A stretch of 64,000 nucleotides of DNA from the NCBI RefSeq assembly GCF_900079725.1, contig NZ_LT599032.1, positions 1,952,209-2,016,208 of the forward strand, read 5' to 3'. Below the pieces are notes generated by a model. That model saw nothing but the letters and a program-made list of their open reading frames with translations. It was not told where the DNA came from and searched no databases. The DNA is from an uncultured Dysgonomonas sp. GTDB lineage: Bacteria; Bacteroidota; Bacteroidia; Bacteroidales; Dysgonomonadaceae. The position numbers and the translations under genes are program-made. Every line of letters starts with the position of its first letter. Position 1 is the stretch's first letter. Positions 44,320-52,987 of this stretch are shown one piece after another.

Positions 44320-46632
44320 ATGAAATTTCTCTTTATTGTGCTTCTGCTAACTCTCACTTCGATAGCTTTGGCCCAGAACAGATATACAATAAAAGGGCGG
44401 ATAAATAATGCCGATAGCGGGGATACTCTTGTCGGTGTCTCTGTCGGAATAAAAGAACTACCCCAACAAGGTAGTTTCGGCGATGAATCCGGGAATTACT
44501 CTCTTACACTTCCACAAGGAGAATATAGCCTGATCTTTAAACTTATCGGCTATCATACCAAACAGGTTAAAATTAAACTGAATGATGATAAGACGCTCAA
44601 TGTAGACCTCGATCCGGAAGTAGTTTCGCTTGGAGAAGTGGAAATATCAGCCCAAAGGACCAATGAGAATGTAAAGAATGTTCAATCCGGAGTTGATAAA
44701 CTGGAAATAGAGATGGTAAATAAAATACCCGTTCTATTGGGTGAACGCGACATATTGAAGACTATACAATTACTACCCGGAGTAATGAGCGCAGGGGAAG
44801 GCAATACTGGCTTCTATGTACGTGGCGGTAGTAACGACCAAAATCTGATAATGCTGGATAATGCCACGGTATATAACCCTTCGCATCTTTTTGGCTTCTT
44901 TTCTACATTTAACTCGAGTGCGGTAGATAATATGACAATTTACAAAGGTTCTATGCCTGCACAATATGGAGGTAGGCTATCCTCCACACTAGATGTAAGT
45001 ATGAGGGATGGAGACCTGAAAGGTTACCATGCTAATGGAGGTATAGGCCTCATTTCTTCAAATCTTACTTTCGAAGGGCCTATCCAAAAAGAACGGTCGT
45101 CTTTCATTGTTTCGGCACGACGTACCTATGCTGATGCCCTGGCCCGGGTAATCGGAGTAGAACAGGTAAAAGATTCTAAACTATACTTTTACGATCTCAA
45201 TGCTAAGTTGAGTTACGTGTTGTCGGATAGGAATAAACTTACCTTAACCGCGTATCTGGGAAAGGATAAATTAGGATTGGATAAAGTGGCTATGATAGAT
45301 TGGGGAAATACAATAGCCAGTCTGAAATGGAATCATATATTCAATGCAAAAGCAGCCTCGGCTACAACCTTGTCATATACCGACTATACCTATAATGTGA
45401 GTGTAGACCTCACGACAGGACTGAACGTAGCGTCACATATCAAAGACTTTAACCTGAATCAGGAATTCAGTTTTTATCCGAACGATAAGAATGCAATAAA
45501 GGCTGGTTTTACCTCTATATATCATCAGGTTGTACCCGGCGATCTGAGCAGTAAAGATCCGTCTCAATTACAAATCTCCCCATACGAACACCGTAAGTCG
45601 TGGGAGAACGCCATCTTTGCCTCGAACAGTATGAAACTGCATGATAAGATGGAGTTGAGTTACGGCCTGCGCGTGTCGTCTTTCAGCGTATTAGGCGGAG
45701 GGGACTATTATGAATTCGAAAATCATACTATTACAGATACTATATCCACAAAGAACGGCCAATTCCTTAAAACATATTGGAATATAGAACCTCGGTTGTC
45801 CGCAGCTTATCAGCTAAACGACGTATCCTCTATCAAAGCGGCATATACACGCACAACCCAGCATTTACACTTGCTTTCTACGTCAAATCTTTCCAGTCCT
45901 ACCGACAGATGGATTGCGAATACCAACTATATAAAGCCGGAAATAGCGAATCAGGTTTCGATCGGTTATTTCCGTAATTTCTCAAATAATATGTTTGAGT
46001 TTAGCGCTGAACTCTATTATAAAGATCTTCGGAACCAGATAGATTATAAGGATGGAGCAGATGTCCGGGCAAAAGAGATAATAGAGACAGAATTACTATT
46101 TGGAAAAGGACGGACATATGGTATGGAACTATTCCTCAAAAAAAGATTTGGAAAATTTAATGGTTGGATTGGCTACACACTTGCCCGCAGTGAGAAGAAA
46201 ATAGACGGCATTAACGACGGAAAATGGTATGTGGCAAATCAGGATCGTACACATGATGTATCGGTAGTAGGCATCTATGATCTCAATAAGAAGTGGACAT
46301 TGTCTGCGACTTGGGTTTTTGCAACAGGTAATCCGATGACATACCCATCAGGAAAATACATTGTGGACGGTCATGCAATATATTACTATGAAGGCCGGAA
46401 CAGTTATAGGGCTCCATCGTTTCATCGGCTCGATCTGGGAGCAATATGCACACTAAAGAAAACAAAGAAGTATACCTCAGAACTGGCCTTTAGTGTATAT
46501 AACGCATATGGGCGGAAGAACCCCTATATGTTTGGATTCAGGCAAAATGAAGACGAGCGGATGGTCTCGGAATCATATATGATCTATCTATTCAGCGTTA
46601 TCCCTTCCATATCGTGGAACTTTAAATTTTGA
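44320..46632 (+). CDS. TonB-dependent receptor with carboxypeptidase-like N domain
   Basis: A 770-residue outer-membrane receptor. A signal peptide (1-19, SIALAQ) precedes a carboxypeptidase-regulatory-like domain (about 24-105; TLVGVSVGIKELPQQGSFGD). The plug (about 125-230) includes LLGERDILKTIQLLPGV, FYVRGGSNDQNLIMLDNATV and MPAQYGGRLSSTLDV. The barrel ends VIPSISWNFKF. It belongs to the receptor class that travels with a DUF4249 lipoprotein, unlike SusC/D. The substrate is unknown; such pairs are not reliably tied to glycans. The partner starts 5 nt later. Confidence 0.92.
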   Translation: MKFLFIVLLLTLTSIALAQNRYTIKGRINNADSGDTLVGVSVGIKELPQQGSFGDESGNYSLTLPQGEYSLIFKLIGYHTKQVKIKLNDDKTLNVDLDPEVVSLGEVEISAQRTNENVKNVQSGVDKLEIEMVNKIPVLLGERDILKTIQLLPGVMSAGEGNTGFYVRGGSNDQNLIMLDNATVYNPSHLFGFFSTFNSSAVDNMTIYKGSMPAQYGGRLSSTLDVSMRDGDLKGYHANGGIGLISSNLTFEGPIQKERSSFIVSARRTYADALARVIGVEQVKDSKLYFYDLNAKLSYVLSDRNKLTLTAYLGKDKLGLDKVAMIDWGNTIASLKWNHIFNAKAASATTLSYTDYTYNVSVDLTTGLNVASHIKDFNLNQEFSFYPNDKNAIKAGFTSIYHQVVPGDLSSKDPSQLQISPYEHRKSWENAIFASNSMKLHDKMELSYGLRVSSFSVLGGGDYYEFENHTITDTISTKNGQFLKTYWNIEPRLSAAYQLNDVSSIKAAYTRTTQHLHLLSTSNLSSPTDRWIANTNYIKPEIANQVSIGYFRNFSNNMFEFSAELYYKDLRNQIDYKDGADVRAKEIIETELLFGKGRTYGMELFLKKRFGKFNGWIGYTLARSEKKIDGINDGKWYVANQDRTHDVSVVGIYDLNKKWTLSATWVFATGNPMTYPSGKYIVDGHAIYYYEGRNSYRAPSFHRLDLGAICTLKKTKKYTSELAFSVYNAYGRKNPYMFGFRQNEDERMVSESYMIYLFSVIPSISWNFKF

Positions 46633-46637
46633 ACAGT

Positions 46638-47462
46638 ATGAAGACTATACATCAGCTTATATCTATCATTACTCTTTCTTTCTTACTGTTTTCATCTTGT
46701 GAGAAAATTGTGGATTTGGATTTACGCACTGCTGCTCCCAAGCTAGTGATAAATGCGGCTATCACAGAAGGCTCACCGTGTACGGTATACCTGACCAAAT
46801 CGCAGGCGTTCAAAGATAATAGCGCTTTCAAAACGGTTGCGGATGCCGAGATTATATTAACCGACGAAAATGGAAATACTGAAATTTTGAGGGAGGCTCA
46901 AAATATGTCCGGATTGTACCTCTCCAACATGTTAGGAGCAGTAAATAAAAGGTATCACATACAAGTGACAGCAGAAGGAAACACGCATGAAGCCAGTGTA
47001 GTAATACCCAATTCTGTACCCATTGAAGAAACCTATATCTATGAGATCAAGGCCGGAAAAGATTCCTGGTACTCGCCGTCTTTCGTCTTTCACGACCCTG
47101 TAGATGAAACGAACTATTATTATACAATCCTCTATGTAAACGGCAATGCCATGAAAAGCATATATCTGGATGACGATGAATTCAGAAACGGATTGAAAGT
47201 TCACCGCATACTATACTTCGACAAAGACGACAACAATGATAATGATCTGAAAACAGGAGATCAAATCAGGATAGAGATGCAAACTCTTGATAAAGGCATG
47301 TACACATTCTATAAATCATTGTTCTCTGTTGCTGCTGATGGAGGAACTAATCCAATAACCAATTTCACGGGAGATGTATTAGGCTGTTTTAAAGGATATA
47401 ATACAAGCTTTGCCGATTTTATCGTAAGTCCCGATGCTATATATTCCGAATCTGATGAATAA
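46638..47462 (+). CDS. DUF4249-type lipoprotein, partner of the TonB receptor
   Basis: A 274-residue lipoprotein. The start is ATG 46638; the frame's earlier codon is TTG overlapping the receptor stop. The lipobox FLLFSSC puts the lipidated Cys at 21, followed by EKIVDLDL. The body is predicted mainly beta (KLVINAAITEGSPCTVYLTK; YHIQVTAEGNTHEASVVIP), which is typical of DUF4249. Like SusD it may act as a substrate-binding companion of its receptor, but the fold is unrelated and the role is inferred only from the constant pairing. A -7-like TATATTTG begins just after its stop. Confidence 0.85.
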   Translation: MKTIHQLISIITLSFLLFSSCEKIVDLDLRTAAPKLVINAAITEGSPCTVYLTKSQAFKDNSAFKTVADAEIILTDENGNTEILREAQNMSGLYLSNMLGAVNKRYHIQVTAEGNTHEASVVIPNSVPIEETYIYEIKAGKDSWYSPSFVFHDPVDETNYYYTILYVNGNAMKSIYLDDDEFRNGLKVHRILYFDKDDNNDNDLKTGDQIRIEMQTLDKGMYTFYKSLFSVAADGGTNPITNFTGDVLGCFKGYNTSFADFIVSPDAIYSESDE

Positions 47463-47466
47463 TCTG

Positions 47467-47575
47467 TATATTTGCTTATCCAATTAAGTAAAAGATCGTA
47501 TTTAATGATACATTATTTCAATCTGACTACTTATTGTACTTTAATTTAATGAAGCAACAAAAAGGTCTGTGACCT
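47467..47575 (+). promoter_or_regulatory. -7 box and inverted repeat in DUF4834 leader
   Basis: TATATTTG (47467-47474) fits the -7 box. Downstream in the same leader lies AAGGTC-TGT-GACCTT (47562-47576), 24 nt before the ATG. The same motif, one base different, precedes the PUL lipoprotein at 15736. Confidence 0.45.
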
Positions 47576-47599
47576 TAATATCTGAAATTCGATTATTAT

Positions 47600-47833
47600 A
47601 TGTTTAAGTTTCTCGGCTTTCTATTAATATTGGGCCTATTCGGTTTTCTGGTAATAGGCGTCCTTTTGGGACGTGTCATCCGCTTTTTCGGTCCAGAAGA
47701 AAGAACCAGACCCAATAAAAAACGATCAGGCAGCAAGTCTCAAAATTCGAAAACATCGAATATCTCCCAGAAAAAATTCTCAGAGAACGAAGGCGAATAT
47801 ATCAGCTATGAAGAGGTAAAGGATGATGAGTAA
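47600..47833 (+). CDS. Small membrane protein, DUF4834 family
   Basis: A 77-residue protein with one N-terminal TM helix (about 5-28; FLLILGLFGFLVIGVLLG). A basic and serine-rich linker (about 35-55) and the acidic end GEYISYEEVKDDE follow. This matches the DUF4834 layout found across Bacteroidales, always of unknown function. The C-terminal E-Y-I-x-Y-E-E-V-K stretch is the family hallmark and would face the cytoplasm if the N end is outside. It converges with the deacetylase gene, whose stop is 3 nt away. Confidence 0.8.
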   Translation: MFKFLGFLLILGLFGFLVIGVLLGRVIRFFGPEERTRPNKKRSGSKSQNSKTSNISQKKFSENEGEYISYEEVKDDE

Positions 47834-47836
47834 GAA

Positions 47837-48622
47837 TTATTTAATGCTCTCAACGAAATCCCATGTACGGGCAAACTCATAGCCTTTACTCTTTCCCCAT
47901 TCGATAAGTTTTCCAAATCTTTCTACCATCTTTACATCTGTATTTTTCGTTACATAGAACGGAAAATTATACTTCTCCTTCGGCCCTATATCCATAAATT
48001 CCCACGGATGAAAATAGACATTCAGATATCCGTCTTTTTTCAAAGTCCGGTTTGCCAGGCTTGTATAGATCCCTAAAGGCAGATTATGGAAAGATATCCA
48101 GAATAATGGGAAACGGAATGTCGGTGTCACCGATGCCGGTAGTTGCCATACCCCTTCACGCATAAAGCATGTACGCGGCTCACTCAGTTTATTATATCTA
48201 CCGGGCAGATATGTCGGGTTTATTGATGAGTTATATATATACCCTGCCTTGAAGACTTCTTCTTCGGGCACAGGCGCCATGCGTGCCATGCGGTAACCAC
48301 GTACCGGTACCCCTCCTATTTCTTCCAGTATATCTTTCGACATCTTTAGATGGGGAGGTTCGAAGTGGTCATGTACATATCCGTGCGAAGCCAGTTCGTG
48401 CCCTTCGTTAACTATCCTGCTTACTATATCTTTAGCATGACTGGCAAAATTAGCTGTAGTATAGAAGGTCGCCTTTACTCCGTGTTTTGCAAGCAAATCG
48501 AGTATACGCGTTGTACCTTTTACGGAAACTTCCATCTGTTGGTCGAAAGGAATAGGGTCTCCGTATTCGCGAGGCATCTCGAATTCCTCTATATCAAAAC
48601 TTAATAATATCTTTAAACTCAT
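47837..48622 (-). CDS. NodB-type polysaccharide deacetylase
   Basis: A 261-residue cytoplasmic or peripheral deacetylase. The NodB core begins at LLSFDIEEFEMP (about 6-17), with the metal and base Asp-Glu. The His motif is HELASHGYVHDHF (about 77-89). RGYRMARM follows, and FHPWEFMD near 210 supplies the C-terminal His region, all as in the subgroup with a DUF3473-like end. It probably N-deacetylates a lipid-linked or cell-surface amino sugar. Its ATG overlaps the stop of the upstream glycosyltransferase (ATGA), so they are translationally coupled and likely act on the same glycan. Confidence 0.88.
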   Translation of the reverse strand: MSLKILLSFDIEEFEMPREYGDPIPFDQQMEVSVKGTTRILDLLAKHGVKATFYTTANFASHAKDIVSRIVNEGHELASHGYVHDHFEPPHLKMSKDILEEIGGVPVRGYRMARMAPVPEEEVFKAGYIYNSSINPTYLPGRYNKLSEPRTCFMREGVWQLPASVTPTFRFPLFWISFHNLPLGIYTSLANRTLKKDGYLNVYFHPWEFMDIGPKEKYNFPFYVTKNTDVKMVERFGKLIEWGKSKGYEFARTWDFVESIK

Positions 48623-49557
48623 TTGTCAATAATATTTGTACTTCGTATAATATATGGAGGGAAACCTTTAGTCTGCGAGAATATCCGTCCTATATACAAT
48701 CCGATAATTCCAAGAATGAATAATTGTAATCCGCCCAGAAACCCAACTGTAATTATCAAAGACACCCAACCTGCCATGACATGCCCCGTCCAAAGGCTGA
48801 TAATAGCATATGGCACCAATAGTAAGGATAATACGGCTATGCCGAAGCCCAGATATAAAGCAAGGTGGAGAGGCTTTGTACTGAAAGAAAGTATTCCCTG
48901 TACAGCAAGGTTGCGCATTTTCTTGAACGTATACTTCGTTTGCCCCGACAGCCGCTTGTCAGGCATATAGTCCATTGCGTATTGCTTAAAACCTATCCAG
49001 TGAACGATACCTCTTATAAACAAATCACTACCTTTAATATTGATAAGGACATTTGCCGCCCGCCGGTCCATTAACCGGAAATCGGCAACCCCCTGTTCCA
49101 GATGTATATCGGATACAATATTCAGAAATTTATAGAAAAGGCTCGAGCTTCCGCGTTTCTTCTTCGATAGTGTCGGATCATCCATACGTCGTGTATATAC
49201 GATATCGTAGCCTTCTTCCCATTTTTTGATAAAATCGGGTAACATTCGGGGCGGATGCTGCATATCGGCATCCATGGATATGATACAATCGCCCGTGGCA
49301 TTATCCAGTCCTGCTTTCAAAGCATTCTGATGCCCGAAATTACGGGAAAATTCAATATAGAAAAGCTGCGGGTCTTCCGCACACATTTTCTCCAGTATAG
49401 TTTGGCTTGTGTCATTACTGCCATCATTAACGGCTATAATCTCGTACTGGTAGCCTGTTGTGTCCATACTGTCATGGATTGCTTTTATCACTGTAGGAAT
49501 ATTAGATTCCTCGTTATAACAACAGATTACAATTGAGACTTTTTTATTTAATATCAT
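48619..49557 (-). CDS. GT2 glycosyltransferase, polyprenyl-phosphate type (GtrB/ArnC/DPM1-like)
   Basis: A 312-residue membrane glycosyltransferase. The GT-A domain starts SIVICCYNEESNIPTVI (about 8-24). It has DGSNDTS and the metal-binding DADMQHPPRM (about 95-105), then GVADFRLMDRRAANVL. Two C-terminal TM helices (about 230-253 and 264-290) match the GtrB family, which loads a sugar onto undecaprenyl phosphate. The donor sugar is unknown. Coupled by a 4-nt overlap to the NodB deacetylase, it suggests a small surface-glycan modification unit, comparable in logic to ArnC-ArnD, although no other arn-like gene is nearby. Confidence 0.92.
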   Translation of the reverse strand: MILNKKVSIVICCYNEESNIPTVIKAIHDSMDTTGYQYEIIAVNDGSNDTSQTILEKMCAEDPQLFYIEFSRNFGHQNALKAGLDNATGDCIISMDADMQHPPRMLPDFIKKWEEGYDIVYTRRMDDPTLSKKKRGSSSLFYKFLNIVSDIHLEQGVADFRLMDRRAANVLINIKGSDLFIRGIVHWIGFKQYAMDYMPDKRLSGQTKYTFKKMRNLAVQGILSFSTKPLHLALYLGFGIAVLSLLLVPYAIISLWTGHVMAGWVSLIITVGFLGGLQLFILGIIGLYIGRIFSQTKGFPPYIIRSTNIIDK

Positions 49558-49713
49558 TTCTATTCTCGATCTTATGTAAAGATAAGGTTGAATTATATTA
49601 TTTGTTTTCGTGACTCGGCATAATCAAAATAAATTTTGCTTCTGCTCTCGCTACTTAAAACGTTCTTATTTTATATAAAGATAAAGTTATTCGGATATCA
49701 TAATTTCTTTATA

Positions 49714-51066
49714 TCAGTTTTCAAGCAGGTAAATCGAATCACTTGTATATGTATTGTCCGGAGAATATATAATCCAGTCGGTAAGCAGGTCGAAAGGATA
49801 TGTTTTTATATCTCCTTCGTTCAGCCCCGATATCCAATAAGGTTGATTGAGGAGCTTGCCTTCAATTTTTCCATTCTCTATAGATATCACATCATACCAG
49901 AGATGCTCTTTTTCACTTCCCGAATCGGGATTATCTACAGTCAGCCCCAACTTTACAAGGAAAGTCCATCCGGGTTGTTCCTCTTCTTTTTTCGAACCAA
50001 AAATATTTTTGAGGAACGATTTCTTCTCCGGTTGTTTATGTTCCTTCCTGAAGACTTTCTCGAACGAAGAAAAACGTTCCTTTGCCAAAGCGCTCATTCT
50101 TTCAGTCTCCTCATTCGTTATATAATAAATCGGATTTTCAGCCAACGTAGGCGCGTATATTTCGGGAGAAACCATATTGCCATCTTCCACAGCAAAGAGA
50201 ATACCCGAAGGCTCGGCATGTACATTATCTGCTTCGTCCCTATCGGCCACACTACCGAGTATACCCTTGGGCAGATCTTTCAGTGCTTCCTCCCACCGGA
50301 GCCAGCACAGGTTGATTCCCATACCGTCGTAACCTATCGTAAACCGTTCTTTCTCCTTTGCAGGATGCGACAGAAATTTCTTTACTGTCATGTTTATCAA
50401 TGTATTCATTTGCTCTGCCCCCTGACTGAAATTAAGAATCTCCAGTTCTACAGATGCGCAGCGATGCAACCCATGCGTATGGAACCAATATCTGCGATTA
50501 CCATTCTCCCCATTCTCGTCATATACACAATGCAATGTATAGAGATAATCGGGCGAAGGAGGTGTCGGTGATTTAGCAGTCATACTCAGCCATTTGGCAG
50601 ACAGCAGCCTGTAAGACATGAAGTCGACTACAAGGCTTGCTCCGGGGACAATAGCATCCATTATTTTCAATTGCAAATGAAATGAAGTCAGAGGCTCCAA
50701 CTCGAAGTACATGGATGTTTCGAGGTAATGTTCCTGCTCCATTGCGATTTGCAGGGATTCTTCATCTATCGAATTTGCAAAACCGTAGTCGCCAAGGTTT
50801 ATATTTTTGGCCTCACAGACATACAAGTCCACATTAAACACAGTATCCTGATATTCAATTTCTGCGGCAAAACTCATAATAGAAAACTCTATATCGACTT
50901 CTGCTTTGTTAAAAGAGATAAGTTTGAAATCTTTTCGAGAAGAAAGTGATTTTTCTATCTGTGCAGCATCGAACTTAAAGCTTTTGCTACGGGGATAAAT
51001 ACCCATTCCGGAAGCCAGCCCTGTTTCGCCTTCAGCCAGCAAGTCATATTTCTCGTTGTTATCCAT
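49714..51066 (-). CDS. DUF4026/DUF2314-like cytosolic protein of unknown function
   Basis: A 450-residue soluble protein without signal or TM. The N-terminal two thirds (ASGMGIYPRSKSFKFDAAQI onward) resemble DUF4026. A charged linker (about 340-365; KKSFLKNIFGSKKEEE) leads to a C-terminal domain with HLWYDVISIENGKIEGKLLN and GDIKTYPFDLLTDWIIYSP, the pattern of DUF2314. Neither domain has an established biochemical role. Family assignment is from recalled patterns, not a search. It stands alone, 171 nt downstream of the trpS stop and behind the trpS terminator. Confidence 0.7.
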   Translation of the reverse strand: MDNNEKYDLLAEGETGLASGMGIYPRSKSFKFDAAQIEKSLSSRKDFKLISFNKAEVDIEFSIMSFAAEIEYQDTVFNVDLYVCEAKNINLGDYGFANSIDEESLQIAMEQEHYLETSMYFELEPLTSFHLQLKIMDAIVPGASLVVDFMSYRLLSAKWLSMTAKSPTPPSPDYLYTLHCVYDENGENGNRRYWFHTHGLHRCASVELEILNFSQGAEQMNTLINMTVKKFLSHPAKEKERFTIGYDGMGINLCWLRWEEALKDLPKGILGSVADRDEADNVHAEPSGILFAVEDGNMVSPEIYAPTLAENPIYYITNEETERMSALAKERFSSFEKVFRKEHKQPEKKSFLKNIFGSKKEEEQPGWTFLVKLGLTVDNPDSGSEKEHLWYDVISIENGKIEGKLLNQPYWISGLNEGDIKTYPFDLLTDWIIYSPDNTYTSDSIYLLEN

Positions 51067-51131
51067 ATATGAGATTGATCAGATGTGTTTATAAAGATTT
51101 GTTTATAATCTACTTAGCATTTTTATATATA

Positions 51132-51139
51132 CAAACGTA
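51132..51139 (-). promoter_or_regulatory. -7 box of the DUF4026-like gene
   Basis: Minus-strand TACGTTTG fits TAnnTTTG, about 66 nt before the ATG. It overlaps the downstream edge of the trpS terminator. No -33 box recognised. Confidence 0.35.
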
Positions 51140-51142
51140 ATG

Positions 51143-51190
51143 AAAAAAATCGGTATATTATATAAGGAAATCTTAAATATATACCGATTT
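51143..51190 (-). terminator. Intrinsic terminator of trpS
   Basis: Perfect 12-bp arms AAATCGGTATAT (51147-51158) and ATATACCGATTT (51179-51190). On the minus strand the stem runs into a seven-T tract (plus 51143-51149), 47 nt after the trpS stop. Confidence 0.88.
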
Positions 51191-51236
51191 CTGTATGCTT
51201 AGAGGCACAGAGTACATTGGAGGGAAGTCCCGATAA

Positions 51237-52226
51237 TCAGAACTTATGTATCCCCATTATTTCCCTTACTTCGTTTATTGTTTTCCGCGCACTCTCCCGT
51301 GCTTTCTCTGCTCCTTCGGTGGCAACTTTATGCAAGTATGCGTCATCGTTCTTAATATCGATAATACGTTCGCGTATAGGAGTCGTAACCTTTATGATGT
51401 CTTCGGCCAATTGTTTTTTCAAGTCTCCGTATCGTATCTCACAAGTATTCCACTTGTCTTCGAAATGCTGAACAACATCTTCTGTAGAAACTACTTTCAA
51501 TATTGTAAACAGATTTTCTATATATTCCGGCTTTTCGGAGTTCGGAGCTTTAGGGCCTTCATCGGTCAGGGCACGCTTTACTTTTTTCTCTATACTTTTC
51601 GGATCCTCATCCAGATAGATACAGTTGCCTTCCGATTTCCCCATTTTGCCACTGCCATCCAACCCCGGTATTTTTATCAGTTCCTGTCCGAAGTTATAAG
51701 CTACAGGCTCTTTGAAGTATTCCACGCCATAGAGGTTATTGAAACGGCGGGCAAACTTACGGGTCATCTCCAGATGCTGTTCCTGATCCTTACCAACAGG
51801 TACTTTATCAGCATTATGCAATAATATATCGGCAGCCATAAGGGTTGGATAAGTCAATAGCCCTGCATTTACATTATCCTGATGTTTTCTTGCCTTTTCC
51901 TTGAATGAAACGGTTTTGGATAATTCGCCCAGATACGCGTGCATATTTAAAAGCAAGTACAATTCACAGACTTCGGTTACATCACTTTGTATATATATAG
52001 TCGATATTTCGGGGTCTATACCTGCTGCAAGATATTCTGTCAATACACCCTTTACATTGCCGTGCAATATCTTAGGATCGGGATGTGTGGTCAGTGAATG
52101 ATAATCTGCTATGAAAAAGAAGCATTTGTTTTCATGCTGCATTCTTGTAAAATTCCTCAGTGCACCGAAATAATTTCCAAGATGCAGATTCCCTGTAGAG
52201 CGGATACCGCTTAAAACTGTTTCCAT
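51237..52226 (-). CDS. trpS: Tryptophanyl-tRNA synthetase
   Basis: A 329-residue class I aminoacyl-tRNA synthetase charging tRNA-Trp. The HIGH-type motif is TGNLHLGNYFG (about 11-21) and the KMSKS-type motif is GSGKMGKSEGN (about 193-203). Between them are MAADILLHNADKVPVGKDQEQHLEM and the Trp pocket region. Length and start (ATG 52226) are standard. A TATCTTTG -7 box precedes it and a strong terminator follows; it is monocistronic. No tryptophan-dependent leader peptide was seen. Confidence 0.96.
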   Translation of the reverse strand: METVLSGIRSTGNLHLGNYFGALRNFTRMQHENKCFFFIADYHSLTTHPDPKILHGNVKGVLTEYLAAGIDPEISTIYIQSDVTEVCELYLLLNMHAYLGELSKTVSFKEKARKHQDNVNAGLLTYPTLMAADILLHNADKVPVGKDQEQHLEMTRKFARRFNNLYGVEYFKEPVAYNFGQELIKIPGLDGSGKMGKSEGNCIYLDEDPKSIEKKVKRALTDEGPKAPNSEKPEYIENLFTILKVVSTEDVVQHFEDKWNTCEIRYGDLKKQLAEDIIKVTTPIRERIIDIKNDDAYLHKVATEGAEKARESARKTINEVREIMGIHKF

Positions 52227-52253
52227 ATGTGTTTATATTCTGTTTTTGATATG

Positions 52254-52261
52254 CAAAGATA
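52254..52261 (-). promoter_or_regulatory. -7 box of trpS
   Basis: Minus-strand TATCTTTG is a full TAnnTTTG match, about 28 nt before the ATG. The -33 position has no clear TTTG. Confidence 0.5.
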
Positions 52262-52318
52262 GTCAAAATCTGCAAAATGCCGGATATATCTTACTTATTG
52301 TATCCGGACCGGTAAGTA

Positions 52319-52900
52319 GTAAACAGTGAACAGTCAACAGTTAACAACTGGTATCTCGTGTCTTGCCTACTCGTATCTCATATAACTTTCAACTTATGAC
52401 TCAATACTTACTACTTTGAAAAGGTAACAAAAGTAACAGTTTTTTCAGTGAACAGTTAACAGTCATCAGTCAACAACTGGTATCTCGTGTCTTGTCTACT
52501 CGTATCTCATATAACTTTCAACTTATTTCTCAATACTTACTATTTTGAAAAGGTAACAAAGGTAACACTTGTTTCAGTAAACAGTAAACAGTTATCAGTC
52601 ATCAGTTAACAGTGCTGTGCCTTATCATGCTGAGCAGAGCGAAGCATCCCATTTATTAAAAACTCTGTGTTACTCTTTTTTGGCTCTGCCGACCGTTGGT
52701 TCTCTGTGGTAAAAAAGTGACAAAGGTAACAGCATTCTCAGTGAACAGTCAACAGTTATCAGTTAACAACTTGTATCTCGTGTCTTGTCTACTCGTATCT
52801 CATATAACTTTCAACTTATTATTCAAGACTTACTGCTTTGAAAAGGTAACAAAGGTAACACATTATGTCACCTTTTTGTTGTTACCTTTTTCGTCTCAAA
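52319..52900 (+). repeat. Partly tandem intergenic repeat array
   Basis: Three long units share AACAACTGGTATCTCGTGTC, TTGTCTACTCGTATCTCAT and ATAACTTTCAACTTAT, then AAAAGGTAACAAAGGTAACA. The GTATCTCG landmark recurs at 52351, 52480 and 52773. The first two are spaced 129 nt; the third is displaced by an inserted block (about 52590-52735) that includes a REP-like ATCATGCTGAGCAGAGCGAA. Non-coding. An inverted relative is at 2513-2645. A perfect 18-nt palindrome CTTTATCTATAGATAAAG (52947-52964) follows near the end of the RND gene. Confidence 0.8.
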
Positions 52901-52987
52901 CCTTGTTAAAATACAAAAAAACTTAACACACTATATTTTCAAAGAACTTTATCTATAGATAAAGATTCCGGACATTATTCACGCTCA

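Noticed and set aside
49636-50571. 311-codon plus-strand frame
   Set aside because: It lies antisense to the DUF4026-like gene, begins in the AT-rich gap, and its protein is Phe/Ile/Arg-rich with no family pattern.
52319-52900. CRISPR array
   Set aside because: Units are about 129 nt with no short constant repeat separated by unique 30-40-nt spacers, and there are no cas genes.
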